From the NCBI GenBank assembly GCA_022560695.1, contig JADFSP010000015.1, positions 1-61,386 of the forward strand: 61,386 nt of DNA, in the 5' to 3' direction. This stretch comes from Pseudomonadota bacterium (GTDB lineage Bacteria > Pseudomonadota > Gammaproteobacteria > Steroidobacterales > Woeseiaceae). Below, one piece after another: positions 55,989-61,386 of the stretch (the first letter of the stretch is position 1; every line of letters begins with the position of its first letter). A program made the translations under genes and the position numbers. Below the pieces are notes generated by a model, which saw only the letters and a list, made by a program, of their open reading frames with translations, searched no databases and was not told where the DNA came from.

Positions 55989-56398
55989 AAAAGGGAATTC
56001 TGATCATTCTGTTTGCCTGTCTGGCCTTTACGACTGCGATGGCGGCGGGATCCAGGGCCGATATGTTCGAGGGCAAATTGTTTCCGCCGAACATCATTCT
56101 GGAGCACCGGGCGGATCTGGACCTGACCAGGGAACAGTTCACGGCGATCAAGGCCGCAGTGGTCGAAGTTCAGGCGAACATTGCCGGATACGAGTGGGAT
56201 ATGCGGGAAGCGCAGCAAAACATCATGGCAGAGCTGGAGCAATCGCCAGTCGATGAGAAACGCGTTCTCGAGCATGTGAGCGCGGTGTTGGCCGCGGAGA
56301 ACCAGGTCAAGAAACAGCAGATGACGATGCTGATTCGTCTTCGCAACCTGCTGACAGCGGATCAAGTCGCTTACCTGGAATCGCTGCGCGGCAAGTAA
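55985..56398 (+). CDS. Spy/CpxP-like periplasmic protein
   Basis: A 137-residue protein with signal peptide IILFACLAFTTAMAA and an all-helical rest (LDLTREQFTAIKAAVVEVQA, then LLTADQVAYLESL). That is the LTxxQ-type pattern of Spy/CpxP proteins, which act as chaperones or stress sensors in the periplasm. It may signal envelope stress to the sigma pair. Overlap with the anti-sigma gene is 4 bases. Confidence 0.75.
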   Translation: MKKGILIILFACLAFTTAMAAGSRADMFEGKLFPPNIILEHRADLDLTREQFTAIKAAVVEVQANIAGYEWDMREAQQNIMAELEQSPVDEKRVLEHVSAVLAAENQVKKQQMTMLIRLRNLLTADQVAYLESLRGK

Positions 56399-56418
56399 CG
56401 GCCGTATTGGACAATCTC

Positions 56419-58056
56419 ATGACTAATCCGAGACTGACTTCGATCCTGGCAATACTGGCATTGGGAATCTCCGGCTGCGGCGGAGGTTCCGGCGGGTCGT
56501 CGCAGCCGCCACCGCCGGCGCCCGATCTTGCTTCGAAAGCTGAAGCATTCCAACTGTTGAACCAGGCGACGTTTGGCGCGACAGAAGCCGAGGCGCAGCG
56601 AGTCATGGCGCTCGGCGTCGAGGCGTGGGTGGACGATCAATTGCAAAGGCCGGCATCGCTGCAATTGCCGCATATGCGCAACTTGCCGCCACGGGAAGAC
56701 GCGGGACAGTTACAGCAGGACAGAGTCGACATCTGGTTTCGTAATGTTCTGCACGGCGACGATCAACTGCGCCAGCGTGTCGCATTCGCTTTGTCGGAAA
56801 TCATGGTTGTGTCGCAACAAGGCGCCCTGATTCAAGCGCCTTTCTCGTTGGCAAGTTACTACGACATGCTCGCGGAAAATGCGTTTGGCAATTACCGTGA
56901 CCTGATCGAAGATGTGGCGCTGCATCCGGCAATGGGCGTGTACCTGAGCATGCTCGGCAATGAAAAACCGAACCCTCAGTCAAACATTCGGCCGGATGAA
57001 AATTTTGCGCGTGAACTGATGCAGCTGTTTTCGATCGGTCTCGTTGAACTCGATTCCGACGGCAGCGTGCGGCTCGACGGACAGAATCAGCCGATCCCGA
57101 CCTACGATCAGCCGATCATCGAAGGGTTTGCGCATGTCTACACGGGATGGACGTATGCAGGCTTCACGAATTTCGAGGATGCGTTTCGTACGCCGTTCAA
57201 TCAGGTCGTGCCGATGCAGCTCTACCCCGACTTTCACGATACGGGACCAAAATCGTTGCTCAACGGCTTCGAGTTGCCGGCCGGTCAGAGCGGCGCTGCT
57301 GATCTGGCAGGCGCGCTCGATAATATCTTCAATCACCCCAATGTCGGGCCGTTTATCGCCATACGCCTGATTCACAGGCTGGTGACGAGTAATCCGTCGC
57401 CTGGCTATGTTGAGCGCGTCGCGAGCGTGTTCGATGACAACGGCGTGGGCGTGCGCGGTGATCTTGCTGCCGTCGTCAGAGCAATCTTGCTGGACGGCGA
57501 ATCGCGACCCGACATGCGTATCGAGATCGACGGCAAAGTAAAGGAGCCGCTGCTGCGACTGACGCAGCTCTGGCGTGCCTACGGTGCGAAGTCTGCCGGC
57601 GGTGGTTATCCGTTTTACGGGGCCTACATACTTCTCGGGCAAGGGCCGCTGCAGTCGCCATCGGTGTTCAATGTCTTCAGTCCCTTCTATGCGCCGCCCG
57701 GTGAGATTCGGGACAGCAGTCTCGTCGCCCCGGAATTGCAGATTGCGACCGAGTACCAGAACACATCGGTCACCAATTTGATGTTCTTCCAGTGCTTCGT
57801 GCTGAATCACACGAACGGTACGCTCGGAGAAGACGATGTGTTCATCGATTTCACCGAGGAAATGAACCTGGCCGTCAACATCGACGCGCTGATCACGAGG
57901 GTCGCCGACAAGCTGCTTGCCGGCCGGATATCGGCAACACTGCGCCAGGAGATTGCCGGGATGGTGGAACGCATTCCTGAAGACAACGCGGTAATTCGTG
58001 CGGCCGAGACGATCTACCTGATCGTGACTTCGCCCGAATATGCCTACCAGTTGTAA
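56419..58056 (+). CDS. DUF1800-family lipoprotein
   Basis: A 545-residue secreted protein. The lipobox is in GISGCGGGSGG. The DUF1800 domain begins with KAEAFQLLNQATFGATEAEA and has RPDENFARELMQLFSIGL and HPNVGPFIAIRLIHRLVTSN in order. Family role is unknown. I start at ATG 56419, which leads into the signal peptide; TTG at 56407 is in frame. DUF1501 follows after 25 bases, the usual pairing. Confidence 0.92.
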   Translation: MTNPRLTSILAILALGISGCGGGSGGSSQPPPPAPDLASKAEAFQLLNQATFGATEAEAQRVMALGVEAWVDDQLQRPASLQLPHMRNLPPREDAGQLQQDRVDIWFRNVLHGDDQLRQRVAFALSEIMVVSQQGALIQAPFSLASYYDMLAENAFGNYRDLIEDVALHPAMGVYLSMLGNEKPNPQSNIRPDENFARELMQLFSIGLVELDSDGSVRLDGQNQPIPTYDQPIIEGFAHVYTGWTYAGFTNFEDAFRTPFNQVVPMQLYPDFHDTGPKSLLNGFELPAGQSGAADLAGALDNIFNHPNVGPFIAIRLIHRLVTSNPSPGYVERVASVFDDNGVGVRGDLAAVVRAILLDGESRPDMRIEIDGKVKEPLLRLTQLWRAYGAKSAGGGYPFYGAYILLGQGPLQSPSVFNVFSPFYAPPGEIRDSSLVAPELQIATEYQNTSVTNLMFFQCFVLNHTNGTLGEDDVFIDFTEEMNLAVNIDALITRVADKLLAGRISATLRQEIAGMVERIPEDNAVIRAAETIYLIVTSPEYAYQL

Positions 58057-58081
58057 CGACCATGGATAAGTTGCCCGAAGC

Positions 58082-59443
58082 ATGATGATGACGAAACTGA
58101 ATCGACGTGAATTTCTCAAAACGAGCAGTGCGGCGGCGATCTTCGCGGCAACACCCGGGCTTGCGTTTTCCCAGGTCATCGGCGGCAGCGGCCCTTTCAC
58201 AGACTACCGCGCGCTTGTCTGCGTGTTCCTGTTCGGCGGCAACGACTCTTTCAACATGCTCGTGCCGCGCAGTGATGCCGAGTACGCGGTCTATGCGGCC
58301 TCGCGGCAAAATCTCGCGATTCCCCAGGGGGACCTGCTGCCAATCAACCCGGTAACGGGCGACGGTGCCCAATACGGCTTGCACCCGTCAATGACGGCGC
58401 TGCAGGACGTCTTCGAGTCCGGCGCCGCGGCGTTCGTCACCAATGTCGGTCCGCTCATCGAGCCCACGAATAAAGACCAGTTCTTCAACAAGTCGGTCAC
58501 GCTGCCACCACAACTTTTTTCTCATAACGACATGCGGAACCAGTGGTCTTCACTCAAGGGCAGCACAACGAGCAAGACCGGCTGGGCAGGTCGCATGGCG
58601 GATTTGATCCGGACGGGCGTTAGCGGTCAGAAGATGGCAACGAATGCGTCGCTATTCGGATCCAATTTGTTTCAGTCGGCTGATGCGACCGTCGCCTACG
58701 TCATGGGGCCTGACGGGCCGATTCAGTTCGAGGGCTTCTCCACCGATCCGGGCAGTCTGTTCTACGAACAGCGACAGGCATTTCAGCGCATCGTCAACGC
58801 CGGCTATGCGTCGATTTACGAACGTGGTTTTGCCGAAATCCAGAATCGTGCGATCGAGGCCGCGGATACAGTATCAAACGCGATTGCGTCGGCACCGCCG
58901 CTGGCGACTTTGTTTCCGCAGTCGCAACTCGGTACCCAGCTTGCAACCGTCGCGCGGTTGATCGCAGTACGCGACGAGCTGCAGATGCAACGGCAGGTCT
59001 TCTTCGTGGCAGCCAGCGGCTTCGACACGCACGACAAGCAGATTGACGACCAGCCCGATTTGCTGGGCGGCGTCAGCGACGCCATGTCCGCGTTCTTCTT
59101 GGCGACGGCCGAACTCGGAATCTCGGACAGCGTCACGTCGTTTACCCAGTCCGATTTCGGGCGCACGCTGACGTCGAACGGTGACGGCACCGACCACGCG
59201 TGGGGAGGAAACCAGATCGTACTGGGCGGCGCCGTACGTGGCCGCGATCTCTACGGCAGTTACCCGCTGCTGCAGATCGACGGCGATGAAGACGTCCGCG
59301 GTGGCCGCATGATCCCGTCGACGTCGGCGGACCAGTATGCCGCAACCCTGGCCAAATGGTTCGGAATCGCAGATGCCGATCTCGACGTTGTCGCACCCAA
59401 CCTGCGGAATTTCGTTCAGCGCGATCTGGGATTCATGGTCTAG
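58082..59443 (+). CDS. DUF1501-family Tat-exported protein
   Basis: A 453-residue protein with a Tat signal (KLNRREFLKTSSAAA) and the DUF1501 fold, related to alkaline-phosphatase/sulfatase-like proteins. FLFGGNDSFNMLVPRSD is the N-terminal metal-site region and TSFTQSDFGRTLTSNGDGTDHAWGG the C-terminal one, so a hydrolase is possible. Role unknown. It is the last gene of the sigma-factor operon. Confidence 0.92.
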   Translation: MMMTKLNRREFLKTSSAAAIFAATPGLAFSQVIGGSGPFTDYRALVCVFLFGGNDSFNMLVPRSDAEYAVYAASRQNLAIPQGDLLPINPVTGDGAQYGLHPSMTALQDVFESGAAAFVTNVGPLIEPTNKDQFFNKSVTLPPQLFSHNDMRNQWSSLKGSTTSKTGWAGRMADLIRTGVSGQKMATNASLFGSNLFQSADATVAYVMGPDGPIQFEGFSTDPGSLFYEQRQAFQRIVNAGYASIYERGFAEIQNRAIEAADTVSNAIASAPPLATLFPQSQLGTQLATVARLIAVRDELQMQRQVFFVAASGFDTHDKQIDDQPDLLGGVSDAMSAFFLATAELGISDSVTSFTQSDFGRTLTSNGDGTDHAWGGNQIVLGGAVRGRDLYGSYPLLQIDGDEDVRGGRMIPSTSADQYAATLAKWFGIADADLDVVAPNLRNFVQRDLGFMV

Positions 59444-59683
59444 GTGTAATAACTTAAATCAGATCGAGTTCGAAAGGCCGCTTTCACCGCGAGCGGTCAT
59501 TCAATCGATTAGAAAAACGACGCGGTGACAGACAGCTGACGACGAATAGCGGGCCTTCAAGCCTCTGAAAAAGGCTCCGTTCCCGTGCGTCGTTTTATCT
59601 AGTAACAAATGGAACTGCTCGGCGTGAGCGTGTTCGCACCACGCCAGGCTGCGAGAACAATGTTGCTGCCCACAGCGCCTAAG

Positions 59684-60868
59684 TCAGACAGATTCTTTGA
59701 CAAATTTGATCTTCAAGCGGCCCTTACCAAGACTTTGCTCGCTTTGCCCGCGGAGCTTGTAGAGGATCGCAACTTTTCTTCCCATCATGCGCGGTCCCAC
59801 CGCCAGACGCAGCGCGCATCTAAATGCCGGCTCCGGACGGTCAGGGGCAAGAGCGCCGAGCGAGCTTCTCACCAGTATTGCGCCGTCGCGGTGCTCTACC
59901 ACCGGGTAGCCTTGATTTTTGACTTCATACGATGGGCGTTTGTCAAACGGACTGAAATATAGCTGATCGGCCACATCGAAGTCCGGAAGTCGCGGGAAGC
60001 CGAGTTCTATGCTCACACCCTCGATTCCCTCGGTACCCTTGTTGCAAACAGTCAGATTCAGTTTCAGTGCTTTTTCTTCGAAATAGTAGTGGTTTTCGGC
60101 GTTATCAAACAGTATTCCAGTTTCCCTGAATAAATCGGTCTGCGTATCTGTGCCATATTCATCGGATTCGACAACAGGATCATGTTTGGGTGCGCGCCCC
60201 AAACGCAAAATTTGAGTGGTTACAGTACAGATTGTATCTTTGATCGCCTTTTTCAAATTCAAAGGCTGCTTGACCTTCCGTTTATCCTGAGCAAACGGTG
60301 GATCCGAGGTATCAGGCACGGGCATCTCGAGCAGCTTACAGTCCAAGTCGTCATTGAAACCCACCGTTATCACGGGTTTTTCGGCCGCCTTGGTGGGTTT
60401 TTCGGCTGCCTTTGGTGGGTTGATCTGAGTCAGATCGGCGGGATCGACGGCGCGAAGTACCCTGTCCTCTCGAATCCAGGACTGACCGCGCGAAAGCTTT
60501 TCGGAGAAATCCTGCCCGACGACATATGGGCCGTCATCGCAGCCGTCAATTTCAAGAGCGCCAACGAGCTTGCCGTTAATTCTGTCGTAGATGAACGCCA
60601 GGTGGAGAACCGGTTCGATCAGTGTCGATAACAGCCGATGGGCTCTCTTTAGATCGGCCATGGCGCTTTCAGCGATACCGACGATACCGCCACTTTCCAT
60701 GGCTCCCGCATTGATACCAAACAGGATGTACCGGGGACCATCAACCTCGGCATTGGCCAGGCCAATTACCTCCTTAACCAACTCTTCCGGATCCTGCTCC
60801 CGGAAAGGGTCGCAAACGAGCAGCTTCGAGGAGGTCGTTGGCCGTTGTAGCAGTTGCTTCAGAAGCAT
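59684..60868 (-). CDS. AlbA_2/Schlafen-like N-terminal domain protein (paralog 2)
   Basis: A 394-residue cytoplasmic protein. The N-terminal part (ELVKEVIGLANAEVDGPRYILFGIN, then WIREDRVLRAV) matches the AlbA_2-like half of the gene at 6480. A lysine-proline linker (KAAEKPTKAAEKP) follows. The C-terminal beta-rich domain again shows LKLNLTVCNKGTEGIEGVSI and YPVVEHRDGAILV, aligned with paralog 1. The similarity over both ends makes this a genuine two-domain family, 53 kb apart in this window. Function unknown. Confidence 0.75.
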   Translation of the reverse strand: MLLKQLLQRPTTSSKLLVCDPFREQDPEELVKEVIGLANAEVDGPRYILFGINAGAMESGGIVGIAESAMADLKRAHRLLSTLIEPVLHLAFIYDRINGKLVGALEIDGCDDGPYVVGQDFSEKLSRGQSWIREDRVLRAVDPADLTQINPPKAAEKPTKAAEKPVITVGFNDDLDCKLLEMPVPDTSDPPFAQDKRKVKQPLNLKKAIKDTICTVTTQILRLGRAPKHDPVVESDEYGTDTQTDLFRETGILFDNAENHYYFEEKALKLNLTVCNKGTEGIEGVSIELGFPRLPDFDVADQLYFSPFDKRPSYEVKNQGYPVVEHRDGAILVRSSLGALAPDRPEPAFRCALRLAVGPRMMGRKVAILYKLRGQSEQSLGKGRLKIKFVKESV

Positions 60869-61208
60869 GGCAGTTCAGCAAAAAAAGTTTCCAACGGATA
60901 CCTTAGAACTATCGCTTTACATAAATCTGCGACGTCAGTCCCAGTTTTCAGCCTCATTTTCACCTTTTTCGGATTGCGCGCGGCAAGGGCTCTATTCTGC
61001 AGATTAATGTTGAACCCCCGCTCTGGGTGGAAGCAGACGCTCAACGGGCATTTTCCGCAATCGAGAACTGAACGGCTGTTTGATCAGACGCCGATAATCA
61101 CTGCTAGGCACATACTTCAAAGAAACGGTATTCTCAGCGGCTTCGTAGAACGATAGGGATCGGGCACGGCCTGCATGAAGCCAGTCCGGATCGAATCGGG
61201 GAATAACC
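60869..61208. other. intergenic region, no gene seen
   Basis: A divergent gap of 340 bases between the AlbA_2-like gene and the DUF885 gene. I see no gene, repeat or recognisable site in it. Confidence 0.55.
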
Positions 61209-61386
61209 ATGAAGACACTCTCAGCAGCGCTACTGGCCGCCATTCTCGTGTTGGCGTCGTGCGGCGATGGCCAGGAACAGGCTATGACCGATCGGGGCGA
61301 CGACGAGGCGTCGGCGGCTCTTGCGGCTTTGCTTGATGAGCACTTCGAACGCAATCTCGAACTGAACCCGCTATCAGCGACGTCTA
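61209..61386 (+). CDS. DUF885-family lipoprotein (N-terminal fragment)
   Basis: Only the first 59 codons are present; the gene continues past the right edge. The lipobox is LVLASC in an otherwise standard signal peptide. After an acidic linker the text HFERNLELNPLSATS matches the start of DUF885 proteins, which resemble metallopeptidases. The start at ATG 61209 follows a GGGAATAACC stretch. Confidence 0.75.
   Translation, partial: MKTLSAALLAAILVLASCGDGQEQAMTDRGDDEASAALAALLDEHFERNLELNPLSATS

Noticed and set aside
1..61386. CRISPR arrays, tRNA or rRNA genes, transposases and integrases
   Set aside because: I looked for spaced direct repeats, cloverleaf-like stretches and catalytic signatures of mobile-element proteins and saw none that I could support.

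Overview
The window reads as chromosomal DNA of an aerobic gammaproteobacterium. The reasons are the five-step histidine pathway that uses HutF and HutG, SohB, lipoyl synthase, a MoxR-DUF58-BatA-BatB-BatD operon, a high-potential iron-sulfur protein, and paired inverted REP-like repeats. A marine Woeseia/Chromatiales-like host is my guess, not something the sequence proves. I saw no rRNA, tRNA, CRISPR array, transposase or integrase gene.

Layout. 1-6433: purine and ureide theme, with the start of an adenosine-kinase-like gene, an exported RidA-like lipoprotein, a GMC oxidoreductase with its small Tat partner, allantoicase, ureidoglycolate lyase, two divergent phosphoribosyltransferase paralogs and a LOG-family nucleotide hydrolase. 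6480-10078: an AlbA_2-like protein and a membrane diguanylate cyclase with a CRP-like site upstream. 10184-18815: a redoxin, an NTP/NDP-exchanger-like carrier, a beta-ketothiolase, a nitroreductase, a frameshifted YjiH-type membrane protein, a DUF222-HNH nuclease, a frameshifted small membrane protein and a Bcr/CflA efflux pump. 18894-27966: hutI diverging from hutF-hutC-hutU-hutH-hutG around a probable HutC operator, followed at once by a sulfite dehydrogenase pair. 28102-33304: a SYLF protein, a small membrane protein, the wreck of an NAD-dependent formate dehydrogenase operon (fdhD, fdsG, fdsB, fdsA), and a secreted HExxH protein. 33461-42752: HiPIP, aromatic aminotransferase, DUF192 protein and the complete MoxR/Bat operon. 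42756-50777: glyoxalase-like protein, HAD phosphatase, alpha/beta hydrolase, OmpA-type protein, a 65-residue protein, lipA, sohB, an M48 lipoprotein and a methyltransferase. 50854-54948: two REP-like inverted repeats around an L,D-transpeptidase and a D-cysteine-desulfhydrase-like gene, then a lone phage-type tail sheath gene. 55108-59443: a tight operon of an ECF sigma factor, a putative anti-sigma factor, a Spy-like periplasmic protein, a DUF1800 lipoprotein and a DUF1501 Tat protein. 59684-61386: a second AlbA_2-like paralog and the start of a DUF885 lipoprotein.

How parts connect. The hut genes turn histidine into glutamate, and HutG releases formate. The formate dehydrogenase 3 kb downstream that could oxidise it is visibly broken: fdsA is reduced to its two ends, fdsB is frameshifted, and fdhD has an in-frame stop plus an internal deletion. 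Four other single-base or frame lesions lie in otherwise well conserved genes, so some may be sequencing indels, but the two internal deletions cannot be explained that way. The least ordinary items are the orphan sheath gene, the sigma-factor operon with DUF1800/DUF1501, the pair of AlbA_2-like paralogs, and the repeat that supplies the signal peptide of the L,D-transpeptidase.
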